From the NCBI GenBank assembly GCA_014607495.2, contig CP053161.1, positions 11,975,115-12,039,114 of the forward strand: 64,000 nucleotides of DNA, in the 5' to 3' direction. The notes beneath the pieces were generated by a model that saw only the letters and a list, made by a program, of their open reading frames with translations, did no database searches and was not told the origin of the DNA. Below, one piece after another: positions 12,768 through 23,962 of the stretch; the first letter of the stretch is position 1; every line of letters starts with the position of its first letter. The DNA is from Carposina sasakii (taxonomy: Eukaryota > Arthropoda > Insecta > Lepidoptera > Carposinidae). The translations under genes and the position numbers were made by a program.

Positions 12768-12900
12768 CTGCCCCCTGATTACCTAATTTGCAATAGCAAA
12801 GCCGAAGTTAGCGAAAATTGTACAACATTGACAAGCAATCAGCTATTTTTGTACAATTTTCGCTATCGCTTTGCTTTTACTAGTTAGGTATAAGGGGGTA
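12768..12900. mobile_element. MITE, family with copies at 30060 and 44895
   Basis: The element has inverted ends of the form CCCCCTGATTACCTAA and TAGTTAGGTATAAGGGGG. Inside these are the inverted motifs gcgaaaattgtaca and tgtacaattttcgc. Two longer relatives at 30060-30252 and 44895-45085 share the same ends and a middle that is missing here, so this copy is internally deleted. Confidence 0.6.
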
Positions 12901-13289
12901 GGTATAAAGACAAAAGACTATCTACCGAAAAAGTTTTTGTTACATCCATGAAGCAAACGAAAAAAGGAGGTAGCCTAATAGAGAGTTAGTTAATAATACA
13001 AAATAGAGAATGAGGAATTTTCTAAAAAGTTAAAATAACAGAACTGTCAAAAATAGATGGCGCTTCCTACATTTCCAGCCTTGCTCTTTTTTATTTATAA
13101 TAGTTTTTAGTTGTATTATTTTTTAAATATAGGTAATAGTTGTCAGAATATCCCTCATTACGAAAGAAAGAACAGTAAACTATAGCTGGAGGTGGAGGTT
13201 AATGTGATTATGTGAGTCAATGGGTCATAAATAGGTATGTATTGATCAAGATAACTAGTAGCATCTCCTCTTTACAATTCCTTAATGAG
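12901..13289. other. No gene seen
   Basis: AT-rich DNA with no feature I can support. Confidence 0.4.
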
Positions 13290-13503
13290 CTTTGTTTGCC
13301 GAGATTTGGCTAGTGTATAGCTATCGGGATGAAGAATAACGTTGCCAATATGTAATTTAGAAAAGAGATGGTAAAATTCGTCATCCGAGTAATTGACCCG
13401 GTGGCTTAGTGGTTATAGCGGCTGGCACGCTTTGCAGTGGTCGTGGGTTCGATTCCCACTCGGGTGAAGAATTTTTTCCATTTTCTTTATTAATAATTTT
13501 ATA
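13290..13503 (+). mobile_element. tRNA-related SINE, copy 1
   Basis: A 72-nt tRNA-like segment at 13395-13466 contains a box A-like tggcttagtggttat and box B-like ggttcgattccc. A T-arm (GTGGG/CCCAC) and a six-of-seven-pair acceptor stem can be drawn. The anticodon stem is bulged and no CCA or discriminator context favours a working tRNA. The same segment with 100 bp of shared 5' flank (gataacgttgccaatatg region) and shared 3' flank (attttctttattaataattt) occurs inverted at 23963-24165, so this is a dispersed repeat. Confidence 0.65.
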
Positions 13504-14821
13504 ATTCCTTAATGGTTACACCTGCACCCGTATGATGATTTTGCGAGATGATTTCTCACTTTTAAACGTCAAATTCACAGAGCTATTAATAACTAGATAA
13601 ACTAAGTTAGAGTTGCCAGGTCGAAAAACCAAAAAGCCGGACAGACCAGCCAGTTTAGCCGGACATTTCGGTAAAAAAGCCGGACACCCCATATTAATTA
13701 GAATTTTGTGTCTCAGTATTAATAGGTACGAAAATTATTGTCGCTGAATACGAAAACTGATAACGCAACCTGCTTTTGACAGAGTTTTGACCGACAGTCG
13801 AGACTGAGAGACCACTACCGACCGTCTCTTGCATGCGACTGAAAATGAGCTTAAATACATAATAAATGTGCGAGCGAAGCGAGTGCGAAATTTTTTCTCA
13901 TGTACCTACACGTAACTCACATACCTAAATTGCCTATTACTTCTTGAAAATTTCAGGTCTACCGAGAATTTGTGACCATTGCTAAAACATGAAATGGGTT
14001 ACAAGCGGGTAGGCATCTTAAACATAATCGTTATATTTAATTTAATACATTGGCAAAATCTTCGTGTAACTTAGTTACTAAGTGTATGTACTTTGCATGT
14101 AAAAAATAGATAGATAATTGTTTTCGAGCCAGGACTGAATGAATTAGGGCTGATAGATGTGGTTTGCAATCCTTTTACACTCCAAGTAGAAACACTTGCC
14201 TTGTCTAGTTATTACTTAGCTCTATGGATTTGACGTTTAAAAGTGAGACGTTTAAAATTCATCATACGCGTGCAGGTAACGTAATTAAAACCTGAGCAAA
14301 AGTTTCTTCTGACATAGATACTTGTCTTACATTACTTGCTGACTGCTACATATTTATTATTCTCACGAATTTATTAAAGCGATTGCGAGCAATAAAGTTT
14401 TTAAAGAGGTCAGCGACATAGTATAATGATAGTAATATATAGGTACGTCTATTTGTTTAAAATACTAACAAGGTCAAGCAAGGTGTTTCAAAACCATAAC
14501 TTAACTACACGGTAATTTAAGACATCCACTACCGTAAAAAATATATAATGCGGTTGACAAGTCTTGATACTTGATGTGAATTTTTTTTAACTTAACATTG
14601 TTGTCTGTGTATTCGAAATCGTGATTTGTGAATGTGCAATCTTTTTATTTCACCCATGAAAAACTGTTTACCTTTTCATGTTTAAATTTTACCATCCTTT
14701 CTCTCCACAAATGAAATGAAAATGAATGGAACTCGAAAGCGATACGAGTAAATAATTAGGAAATTTAATAGATGTTCTATTATTTCTTTTTCACTATGTA
14801 GGCGAGACCAATTTATTTCTG
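13504..14821. other. No gene seen
   Basis: AT-rich DNA. Around 13610-13690 are short repeats of the type 'aaagccggaca', a signature found in some dispersed insect repeats. Nothing coding can be supported. Confidence 0.35.
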
Positions 14822-14956
14822 TATAAATAGCAATTTAGTGTGGGATTTTAAAATAAGTATCACTTTGTGCGAAAGCCGTGAACAGATTAGTTTCATCGAA
14901 TTTTGTGAAGTGATTTTTTTGTGATCTTATCAAGAATTCATATTTTGCCCTGCAAA
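14822..14956 (+). promoter_or_regulatory. Candidate TATA promoter and non-coding first exon (Sobp?)
   Basis: TATAAATAG at 14822-14830 is followed about 30 bp later by atcactttg, an initiator-like site (near 14859). About 110 bp downstream there is a good splice donor (GGTAAGAATTTT near 14969). No ATG occurs between the initiator and the donor, which fits a non-coding leader exon. It lies about 2.6 kb upstream of the first recognisable Sobp coding exon on the same strand. The link to Sobp is inference; chance occurrence in AT-rich DNA cannot be excluded. Confidence 0.3.
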
Positions 14957-15274
14957 TTTGATTTTTTTGGTAAGAATTTTGATATCAAACGTTGATTGAA
15001 TGACATATTTTTACTGTTCAATTAGTACCTAAGCCCTAAGTACTACTTCATAGGTGCTAGTTTCTAATCGCGTCGGTACCTAGTTGCCCGTGAATAAAAT
15101 CAAAAGTCTTCAGATTCGAGGGCCAGCCAAGTGTATGGCAGGGTGGGTGGGCGAACACCGTTCATAAACAAAACATTTTTTTTATATACCCCTCCACCCC
15201 CGTCCACCCCTTCTCGATTCTTTGTCAACTCCAGCCAACCTGGCAGAAACTTACCGAGATCATTCCGTCATCAA

Positions 15275-15530
15275 GATGGCCGATTGATCTAGTAGGTAGT
15301 GACCTTGCCTGCGACGCCATAGGGTTCGAATCCCGGTAAGTGCAAACATTGATATGATAAATATCGATGTTTATTTCCGAGTCATGGATGTTTACTTTTG
15401 TTATACTTATCTATGTATTTATATACCGTTGCTTAGTACCCACAACAGAAGACCTTAGGGATCTTAATGTGGGACTAGGTTAATGTGTTGTGTAGTGTGT
15501 GAATATTTATTTATTTATTTATCTTTTTTT
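15275..15530 (+). mobile_element. tRNA-derived SINE, family 2 (copy 1)
   Basis: gatggccgattgatctagta starts a tRNA-like head with box B ggttcgaatcccggtaagtg. The body continues tgtttatttccgagtcatgg and ccgttgcttagtacccacaa and ends in a TTTA repeat (15510-15530). The same unit occurs on the - strand at 51008-51230 inside Ext2 intron 6. Confidence 0.65.
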
Positions 15531-16480
15531 TGACCTGCCTCTATGCCAGAAGCCGTCTTATGGAACCCAGTCGGTAGCGACTTTCGCCCAACAAAACTCA
15601 TACTTAATGTTAATCTTTTGAACCTACGAGTATAAGTTAAACTTAACAACTCACCTTCCACGTTGGCAGTTTAACAACTCTGATCTAAAAAGGTTCATTC
15701 AAGACTTTTAAAATAAGCTATACTAATTTCATTCTTACTCTGCTTGCCTTCGCTACTGTTTACATAGACATCTTTTACGGTGTTAGATGACCAACTATAA
15801 TGACGCGTGTACACTGGTAATTGGAGCCTGCTACGGGTACGGGTATCGTGTAGTACAGTCAGGTTTTAACACCCAACGCAAATGGGGAGCGTGATGGGTA
15901 TTTACTTGACACGTACCTATCTACTACAAACTAGATTCTAATAATAAAATTTTAAATACATAGATAGACATTTATATTTACATATATCAGTAGTCCTAGT
16001 CTCTCCCTATGGACTCATGGTTAAGTGAAGGTATAACACGGGAGCTAGGTATATGTTTCAAATTAGTAATGTCATAGAGCAGAGGTAGCCGATTTGGTTG
16101 TATCCACGATTTCAGTATTACGTCGTTACGTGCCTTGCCACGATCGACTGGGTTATTAGTCGCGATCTGCCACCCCTGCCATAGCTTATATATTTCTTCA
16201 CGGTGTACAATGCACCTCAAACCACTCGTTAAAACGATCATGTGACATGTTCTCCGTTCGAACACGTGCGTCATCTTACACCTCACAGAAGTCCTAGACA
16301 TATCAAGTTTCAAAACAATGTAATGTGTAAAAGAGCTTGTCAATTAAGCAGCATTGTGTAATATCTGTTATGGCATTACATTTGCGTGTAAATACTGCGA
16401 ATTACTTTACTGTAGCTACTAGCTGATGTGAAAAAGTTCTGCCTTTGCTCAAATTACCGCAATTCTTTAAAAAAACTTCA
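15531..16480. other. No gene seen
   Basis: A 115-codon frame at 15996-16343 (- strand) has no recognisable domain and I do not call it a gene. No other feature is supported. Confidence 0.35.
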
Positions 16481-17276
16481 TCTACACTAATATTATAAAG
16501 AGGAAAACTTTGTTTGTTTGGTTGTAATGAATAGGCTCAAAAACTACTGGACCGATTTCAAAAATTCTTTCACCGTTAGAATCCTTATTGGACCTGGATG
16601 AACATAGGCTATAAGAATTTCCCGATATTCCCACGGGAAGGCGACCAACGGGAATTCTATATTTTTTACGAAAACCGCTATACATATGAAGCTGAAATCG
16701 GGCATATATGTTCATTGGGGACAGCGAGGGAGGACTAAAAACGGATTTCCCGAAATTCCCACGGGAAGGGGACAAACGGGAATTCATAGTTTTTACGAAA
16801 ACCGCTATACATATGAAGCTGAAATCGGGCATATATGTTCATTGGGGACAGCGAGGGAGGACTAAAAACGGATTTCCCGAAATTCCCACGGGAAGGGGAC
16901 AAACGGGAATTCATAGTTTTTACGAAAACCGCTATACATATGAAGCTGAAATTGGGCATATATGTTCATTAGGGACTGCGAGGAAACACTAGAACGGATT
17001 TCCCGAAATTCCCACGGGAAGGAGACCAACGGGAATTATTTATTTTTTACGAAAACGGTTAAACATGTGAATCTGAAGTTGAGCATATATGTTTATTTGG
17101 GACCCCGAGGAAGCACTGGGAACGGATTTCCCGAAATTCCCACGGGAAGGGGACAAACGTGAATTAATTTTTTACGACAACCGCGATAACATATAGGCTA
17201 CTTTTTACACTTAACATATAGGCTACTTTTTATTTTTTCTGTAGTCCACGCGGACGGAGTCGCGGGCGTCCACTAG
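16481..17276 (+). mobile_element. Helitron-like element with internal tandem array (796 bp)
   Basis: It starts TCTACACTAATATTATAAAG after an A and ends GTCCACTAG before a T. The last 30 bp can form the short GGACG/CGTCC hairpin expected just before a Helitron CTAG end. Inside is an array of five ~127-bp units starting near 16621, 16749, 16876, 17002 and 17130. It lies 310 bp upstream of the first Sobp exon and is nearly identical at its ends and first units to the copy at 18881. No replicase is encoded, so it must depend on another element. Confidence 0.7.
16621..17165 (+). repeat. Minisatellite inside Helitron, five ~127-bp units
   Basis: Each unit begins cccga(a/t)attcccacgggaa, passes through gggaatt and ttacgaaaaccgctata, and ends near cggattt. 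Spacing between unit starts is 128, 127, 126 and 128 bp. Overlapping open frames on both strands in this stretch are by-products of the repeat. Confidence 0.85.
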
Positions 17277-17587
17277 TTCTTTAATAAAACTTTAATGTAT
17301 GAGGGTTTTATTTCAGTTTATCCTATCCATATAGGTACATATTCTTTCGTCAATACGTAAGTATTTAATACTTTCCTAAACAAATAAGTACATAAACACT
17401 GAAAATTCGACGCGCGAGCTTTTTCATAGCCAAACTTGACTATCTTAATGTTAATGACTTCGAAACACAAACTAACGTGATGGTAAAAGACCACGTCATC
17501 TTGTGTGCAAAATAGTCATTAAAAACCTTGATGTAGACGGCCCGCTATGAAAAGAACTAACGCTAGTATTCCCACTGGATAACCAAG

Positions 17588-17762
17588 GCAAGCGAAGAAG
17601 TGGAGACTGATAGATCCCTTTCCTCATTCCAGGAGTTTGCTGAGACGGCAATGAACGAACTGCTCGGCTGGTATGGTTACGAGCGGCTAGAGCTACGTCG
17701 GTGGGCAGCTACACAGGCCAGAGACACTTCCAGTCCTGAGCAGAATGAGCAAAAAAATAAAG
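17588..17762 (+). CDS. Sobp: Sobp exon (LLGWYGY motif)
   Basis: The exon reads ASEEVETDRSLSSFQEFAET through NELLGWYGYERLELRRW and ends NEQKNK plus one base before a GTGAGC donor. The acceptor is placed at accaag|GCA, but an alternative at gctag|TAT (exon start 17567) keeps the same frame. The polypyrimidine tract is weak, so the 5' boundary is uncertain. An in-frame GTG at 17600 is not a credible start. Confidence 0.85.
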
Positions 17763-20700
17763 GTGAGCATAAATTTACATGCGCCTGAATTGCCTCTAGA
17801 ATATCTACTTAGATCACACATTCTTTTTTTTCCGTAGGCTGAATAATTATGCCGATCCCAATAAATGGGATAAGAGCTGGGCGAATAGAATCTTCGTGAA
17901 GTCTGTTAGAAAATATGAAAAATAATAGTAATCTACGTCGAACGAAGTTCAGGTTACTTTCCTTCTCAGGTTAGCAATTAGTTTTCGATTAAATACAGAA
18001 AAAAAGCCGATATAATCCGATACTCGTTCATTAGTGGTCCGATACTGAAATGATAGCTCGTTATGATACGGCCCTTATTAATTTTCTGCTGGAATTTGTA
18101 GACATAGATATCAGAATTCAATAGGTATGTAGGTACATGAAGTAGGTACACAGATAGGTACAAAAAAGAGCAGGTTTCATCAAGGTCTTTTTGCCGGAGG
18201 GTGGGACGGTAGACGATTTTTTTAATAGCCTAAACTGTGTCCCACTGGGCAAGGGCCTCCCCGATTTAAGCCCACACTTGTCTTGTAAAAGGAAAATAAT
18301 AAATTATGCCTGACGGCTTTTTTTATCTTTATGTATTGCAACATGTCCAATGCTGTAAGAAAATTACGAGGTCAGTGCGGTCCAGATGCAGTTAGGATTT
18401 TAACGCTTCGGGGATGTGTAACACGCGTAAGCTAACATCAACGTTAAATAGATTTCATACATAGTTATACATTGATTGTCACAACTGCATTGCGTGTGAT
18501 ATGCATACATTGTGTGTGATAGCTCCCCTGAGTACCTACTTCATGGTACACTATAATCTACACGTGCCAGTGTACTTCGGCTTAATTTCTAGTATATGTA
18601 TGTATATGTATTAGTAAACAAACACGACAGAAATACGACAGGCATACCTTGTATTTCTGATTACTTATTAGTTTTCCCTTATTATATGGAAGTATCAAAA
18701 TCTAATAGTCACACTATAATGTGACCATACTGCCGTATCTTGTAAAAGCTAAGCAGCAGCAATGCGACTACAATATACCTAAGCGTAAAATTTTAAATCC
18801 TATTGATATATGTTTGTTGCTCTTTCACGCAAAAACTACTGAATGAATTTTGACGAAATTTCACAACAATATAGCTTACATCTACACTAATATTATAAAG
18901 AGGAAAACTTTGTTTGTTTGGTTGTAATGAATAGGCTCAAAAACTACTAAACCGATTTCAAAAATTCTTTCACCGTTAGAATCCTTATAGGACCTGGATG
19001 AACATAGGCTATAAGAATTTCCCGATATTCCCACGGGAAGGCGACAAACGGGAATTTTATATTTTTTACGAAAACCGCTATACATATGAAGCTGAAATCG
19101 GGCATATATGTTTATTGGGGACAGCGAGGGAGGACTAAAAACGGATTTCCCGAAATTCCCACGGGAAGGGGACAAACGTGAATTCATAATTTTTACGAAA
19201 ACCGCTATACATATGAAGCTGAAATTGGGCATAGATGTTCATTAGGGACTGCGAGGAAGCACTAAGGACGAATTTCCCGAAATTCCCACGGGAAGGGGGC
19301 CAACGGGAATTAATTATTTTTTACGAACACCGCTATTTGTATGAAGCTGAAATCGGATTAGGGACTATGAAGAAGCCCTAAGAATGGATTTCCCAAAATT
19401 CCCACGGGAAGGGGACTAACGGGAATTCATTTTTTTTTTACAAAAACCGCTGTACATGTGAAGCTAAAGTCGGAGACTGCAGGGAAACACTAAGAATTGA
19501 TTTCCTGAAATTCCCACGGGAAGGGACTATCTGTGCGTTTGTGCACGCTAATCTCAGGAAATATTGTGACAGATCCCACTTAACATATAGGCTACTTTTT
19601 ATCCCGGGAAAATGTTTTTATCCCGGATAATTTCGACATTTTGTTTTTTCTGTAGTCCACGCGGACGGAGTCGCGGGCGTCCACTAGTATTACATATTAG
19701 AATAACACATAGGCTACAATCCATTATCCCGGGAAAATATTTTTATTCCGGATAATTTCGACATTTTGTTTTTTCTGCAGTACACGCGGAGTCGCGGGCG
19801 TCTACTAGTTCATAAATAAAAATAAATACCTACATTTTGCTTTCAAATTTAGCGTTACTTGAGACCCTTACTATATACTTAGGTACAATGCGTTAAAAGC
19901 GCGTGTTTAAAATAACGCTAGTTGTAGTAGGTACATCCAGGCAGTTATTAATGTTATTATGCATTTATTTACGCTAAAAAACTGTATAACCAAATACATC
20001 TGTTATTCCGTGAATTCTGATTCACTCTAGGTACTAATTGAACAATAAGCCAAGGGTTCAAGTGACCCACCCCATTTGATTTGATTGACTGATTGATCAG
20101 TTCTGATATTATCTTTACCGGGAAAGTTCTTGGTAACAGCTTAGCCCTCGCCCCTTACCTTATTTTTACCCGACTGCAACGGGGGGTTATGCTTTTCGAT
20201 TATATGTAATTTCTTTGGCACACTCTAGTAGAAACGGGTTGTTGCATTTTGAGCTTGATTATATTCGTCATTTTATTTATTAGCTTCATCTATTCGTGCG
20301 AATGATACTGGGCCACATCACATACTTGATGATGATGATCTCCGACCGTATTTCGGTCGAGGCGACCAATCTCTACGGAGATTAGGCAAGGTACGCAGGA
20401 GATATTATAGTGCACAAATGTGTGCGCAAACACAGATGCACTCTCTATTCCGTTACTCTCAAAGTCCGATGGGATGGAAAGCCGACACGACCGGAGAGAG
20501 ATCAGGCGCAGACCAACGGTTTTACGTGCTTTCCGAGGCACGAGCTAAGTTACAATTTTGCAACATTAAAATCTGTACATTAGATAAATTCATTGGTACA
20601 GGCCCGTGACTGGGATCGAACTAAAGCCTCCCACATGTTTATTATACTATTAAGTAGAGACGCAGATTACCTATATCTTAAATGGACCATGAACTCTTAA

Positions 20701-22568
20701 AACATGGTTTCCATCATTGTGGAAGCAAAACTTCGTAATAAGCAGTTTAGATAAATCACTTTCACTATGGAAATAACCTTGCGAACCCCCTCCCCAGATC
20801 ATTTACTTAGTCCTCTTTTACTACAAAAGCGTTACTGCCATCAACAATTAAACAATCTTCAATAGTTTATAGCAAACTATCGTTTTTCCCTCAGACGAAT
20901 GCTCGTGGTGCAACAAGAGCATCACCAGCGAATCCAGAACGATACAGCATGGCGGCGCCACATTCTGCTGCGAGCTCTGCTTCTGTCAATCGAGGAGGGC
21001 CAACTTCAAGCGCGCCAAGACTTGTGATTGGTGCCGTCATGTGCGGCATACTGTGGCGTATGTGGACTTTCAGGTAAATGCCAAATGGTACTTCTTTAAA
21101 GTTCAAATGATATTGAAATATCATGAATGATATTTCTTCCAATATCTTCAAAGTTCATTGCTTTTAAAACATTGGACCCATGATGCCTGGTTTAGATTTT
21201 ATTATGCCATATCAGTAGTTAGCATATTACTTTTATTATCATTTCGAGTTTACATCGTACACTGCAAAAATATTCCGCAATCTATAGATTCCTGAAACTT
21301 TTTGGTTACATCTTCACTGACAATCGTTTCTCTATTTTCAGGAAGGTGCAACACAGCTCCAGTTTTGTTCAGACAAATGTCTCAACCAATACAAGATGCA
21401 CATATTTTGCCGGGAGACGCAGGCGCACCTCGATCTCAACCCCCACCTCGTGAACGCCTCGTCTTCATCAAGCCTCATCACCCCCGAGCTCTGGCTCAAG
21501 AACTGCAAAAGCAGATCTGTTTCCCCAAACTCGGAACGATCCGGGTCACCAGAGAAAGAGCACACAGAAAAAAGAAAGTCGCCATTACCACAAATAACAG
21601 TGGCTCCAACTGCTAAGCTAATGAAACCGAAAACCAACGAAGATCCACCTATACAAAAGTCGCCAGAGACTAAAAAAGATGTGAGAAGCACAAAGGCTTT
21701 ACGAAAACGCAGGACGTCAAAATGCTCGGCTACCGTGACTTCTCAATCGCTGCGACAACATGCTTCTACGCCGAAGGCTCAAGACCTACGCATGTGCAGT
21801 CCTTCTGAAGGGTCGTCACCAGCGTCAACGATTGGGCCAAGTGTCGTACATTCACCACCACAGACTATAAACCCGCATCTCCCTCCACCGCCATTTGGAA
21901 ACACAGTCTTCGGAATGCCACCGCCTTTTATGGATCCTCATCATGTCCACGACTTGCGACACCCAGGCATGTTCCCACCGAGATTTCTGCCTAGACCAAA
22001 CATGCATTTTCATGATAGATCTCGATTGCCACCGCCGCTAAACTTTCCTGCACCACCGCAAATGGGACAAGTCCCGCCTGTGACCGTTCTCGTTCCATAC
22101 CCAGTAGTTCTTCCAATACCTTTCCCAGTACCCATTCCATTACCACTAACATCATTCATCCAAGCACAATGCGTCAATAAAGTAAAAAAGGAAGTAAACA
22201 CTGATGATTCCGAAGGACCTTTAGATTTCACCATGAACGGTGACAAAAATAAAGATGAAGAACCAAAACCCCAAAGTGATACTGAAATAATAATACCACT
22301 AGATAAAAATAGACCAGCAGATGAAATTAACGAGGTCAATGACAGAATAAACGATAACGATAAAAAAGATGACGTCACCGAGAGGAATCCCGAACAGACT
22401 CTGCCAAAATTTAAAATAACGCGACTTGGGAATAAGCTAGCTAAGATCGTGACTAAGCCGAAAGAACCTTCGGAATCTACAAGGCCTTTAAGAAAACGAC
22501 GGAGACTGGTTGAAGCTGCAGAAGACGACGCACTCATTCCCAAAACTAGAAAGATCGTGCAAGTTTAA
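17588..22568 (+). CDS. Sobp: Sine oculis-binding protein homolog, 3' exons
   Basis: Three joined coding exons, 17588-17762, 20895-21073 and 21342-22568, encode at least 526 aa. The first contains FAETAMNELLGWYGYE, the conserved SOBP N-terminal motif. The second carries CSWCNKSI...FCCELCFCQSRRANFKR and CDWCRHVRHT, the FCS-type zinc fingers; the third continues LQFCSDKCLNQYKMHIFCRE. This is the same order as vertebrate SOBP. Next come a proline-rich region with VTVLVPYPVVLPIPFPVPIP, a PLDFT motif like CtBP-binding sites, EIIIPLD (possible SUMO-interacting motif) and basic RPLRKRRR near the end. Junction phases are 1 and 0 and match. SOBP is a nuclear cofactor of SIX proteins. The first coding exon with the start codon is not found, so the gene is partial here. 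The family call is near certain. Confidence 0.93.
17763..18880 (+). other. Sobp intron, first part
   Basis: This is intronic. A LINE tail-like segment lies near 18180-18310 (gtcccactgggcaagggcct) and another repeat fragment near 17840-17880. There is no coding sequence beyond short spurious frames. Confidence 0.5.
18881..19687 (+). mobile_element. Helitron-like element in Sobp intron (807 bp)
   Basis: This copy has the same start (TCTACACTAATATTATAAAG after A) and end (CCACTAG before T) as 16481-17276, and the first ~270 bp are almost identical to that copy. The internal array has units starting near 19021, 19149, 19276, 19392 and 19504; later units are degenerate and shortened. It lies within the Sobp intron in the sense direction. 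Confidence 0.7.
19695..19809 (+). repeat. Truncated Helitron-like 3' end
   Basis: taacacataggctacaatcc followed by the gggaaaatatttttattccg block and an end gcgggcgtctactag repeats the 3' end of the element ending at 19687. The 5' end is missing. Confidence 0.55.
20320..20625 (+). repeat. Interspersed repeat in Sobp intron
   Basis: The stretch from atgatgatgatctccgaccg to aggcccgtgactgggatcga contains gcactctctattccgttact and gccgacacgaccggagagag, which I recognise as part of an abundant lepidopteran dispersed repeat. The end ggcccgtgactgggatcgaa resembles a tRNA-like box B region and recurs around 40365 as cacgggcctgtgcc. No protein is encoded. Confidence 0.5.
20895..21073 (+). CDS. Sobp: Sobp exon (FCS zinc fingers)
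   Basis: It starts after ttccctcag with two bases completing a split Asp codon. It reads ECSWCNKSITSESRTIQHGG, then ATFCCELCFCQSRRANFKRA, then KTCDWCRHVRHTVAYVDFQ and ends exactly before GTAAAT. The cysteine pairs of both FCS-type fingers are intact. The loop between them is much shorter than in vertebrate SOBP. Confidence 0.95.
21342..22568 (+). CDS. Sobp: Sobp terminal exon
   Basis: It starts after ctattttcag with EGATQLQFCSDKCLNQYK and runs 408 codons to a TAA. The zinc-finger end is followed by ETQAHLDLNPHL and LITPELW, which match vertebrate SOBP positions. Then come serine/proline-rich and proline-rich stretches and the acidic/basic C-terminus. The ATG at 21396 is internal to the protein, not a start. 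A 177-codon open frame on the opposite strand (22010-22543) is a shadow of this exon. Confidence 0.93.
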   Translation, partial: EGATQLQFCSDKCLNQYKMHIFCRETQAHLDLNPHLVNASSSSSLITPELWLKNCKSRSVSPNSERSGSPEKEHTEKRKSPLPQITVAPTAKLMKPKTNEDPPIQKSPETKKDVRSTKALRKRRTSKCSATVTSQSLRQHASTPKAQDLRMCSPSEGSSPASTIGPSVVHSPPQTINPHLPPPPFGNTVFGMPPPFMDPHHVHDLRHPGMFPPRFLPRPNMHFHDRSRLPPPLNFPAPPQMGQVPPVTVLVPYPVVLPIPFPVPIPLPLTSFIQAQCVNKVKKEVNTDDSEGPLDFTMNGDKNKDEEPKPQSDTEIIIPLDKNRPADEINEVNDRINDNDKKDDVTERNPEQTLPKFKITRLGNKLAKIVTKPKEPSESTRPLRKRRRLVEAAEDDALIPKTRKIVQV

Positions 22569-23962
22569 GTTGGACAACCATCCACTGAACCAATACAAAG
22601 TAGGTACGTATCTACTCGTATTGGAACGTATTGTCATCAGCCTCTAAAGAGAATTATGTAAAGGTAATGATGTCCCGATTTATGGATATAAAATAGCCGA
22701 TTTGAAGCTACATTACGGGCTTAATGGGATTTGTGTAGCAATGACGAATGCAACGGGATCTCTAAACCTATAATATACTCGTAATGTGTATACATATCAC
22801 AAAATGCATTATAATCCGAACACAGTTCAACATTATTAAACAGCTAGTCCTAATTTTAAGTATCTTTCAATTTATTTAAGCTATTAGAACGCACTGTAAA
22901 TGTGATACTAGTAATTTATTATTACACTTAAAATTCATGTGAAAAATATTATTAAAATTCTTCAAATGATTAATCATTGAGTTTTAACCAAATAACCCAG
23001 AAAAGTAGTAGTAACCTAAAGAAGATTCGACATGTAGTAAGGTAACGTATGTATGCGTAGAATTCGCGTCAATAAGGGTCAAGAGACACACTGATAACAC
23101 GCCGAAAATGTAGTGGGGATCGCATGTTATCGCATGGGATGTTAACAGTGTGTCATGTAAAATGTATGTGATTGAAATGTACTGTAACGCGTGTCGTCAC
23201 GTCGGGTGTTAAGTGTCTCTTCTTGACCCTTGACTCTTGGCAAAATTGATTTCATAATCCCAATGGATTCTGAACCCTTCATTTCTCATGGATATTCGTC
23301 TGGACGCAGGACCCAGGTTATATTCTTATAAATTTTACTTGTACAACGAATTCGAGTAAAAAGCGAGCTTGTATAGCAGTGAGTAGCAGCACCATCCAGC
23401 GATGATCTACACACTCATTGCTTATTCGCCATATTGCAAAAAAGATGGCAGTGTGTGGCAATAGCTCGGCAAAAGCTTATTCCTTTATGGTACGTAAGTG
23501 TAACAGAGGGAGGGCACTACTTACTTCATAGTTTCACGACAGATAGACGCGGTCTGAACCATAGAAATGTATACAGTTACCAAATCCCTGGTCTGAACAT
23601 GGTGTCAAGTGTCAAGCAAAGAGACAAATTTCAAACATTACGTAGCGCGCAAAACGGGGCAAAGCTAGAGAATTTTTCTATTTTTAATGCTGAATAATAT
23701 TTACCAGCTGAATAAATAATATTGTGAACAAACAAGTAACCACACTTGAAATAATTTACATACACATGTGGCGGAGGCAATGCTAGGCAGCTGTACAATA
23801 AATAGATGCCTACAGCACCGGCCCGAAGTAAATTTTAGAATGGAGCGAGATCCAATTATAGCGCCTCTCCTGTTTGGTCCTAATAATATATACCTAAATC
23901 TTTACCATTTAGGCGCCCTCTAGCATTTGGCGCCTGGAGCGACTGCTCCGTTCGCCGTATGG
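22569..23962. other. Sobp 3' flank, no further gene seen
   Basis: The start is presumably Sobp 3' untranslated sequence; AATTAAA/ATTAAA-like signals occur near 22836 and 22952 but none is decisive. The frame at 23434-23697 has no known domain. Nothing else can be supported. Confidence 0.4.

Noticed and set aside
13395..13466. A 72-nt tRNA-like gene on the + strand (and at 23980-24051 on the - strand)
   Set aside because: The anticodon stem is bulged, the first acceptor pair fails and 200 bp of flank are shared by both copies, so these are SINE heads rather than working tRNA genes.
16708..16992. Overlapping 94-116-codon open frames on both strands in 16482-17162 and 18882-19232
   Set aside because: They come from the ~127-bp tandem repeat inside Helitron-like elements; the same peptide repeats and no start or splice context supports translation.
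17600..17788. Independent small gene starting at 17600
   Set aside because: The first codon is GTG, and the sequence is the conserved SOBP exon with a donor at 17763; the last residues after the donor are intronic.
22010..22543. 177-codon open frame on the - strand
   Set aside because: It is antisense to the Sobp terminal exon, rich in Ser/Gly as expected from a proline-rich sense strand, with no known domain.
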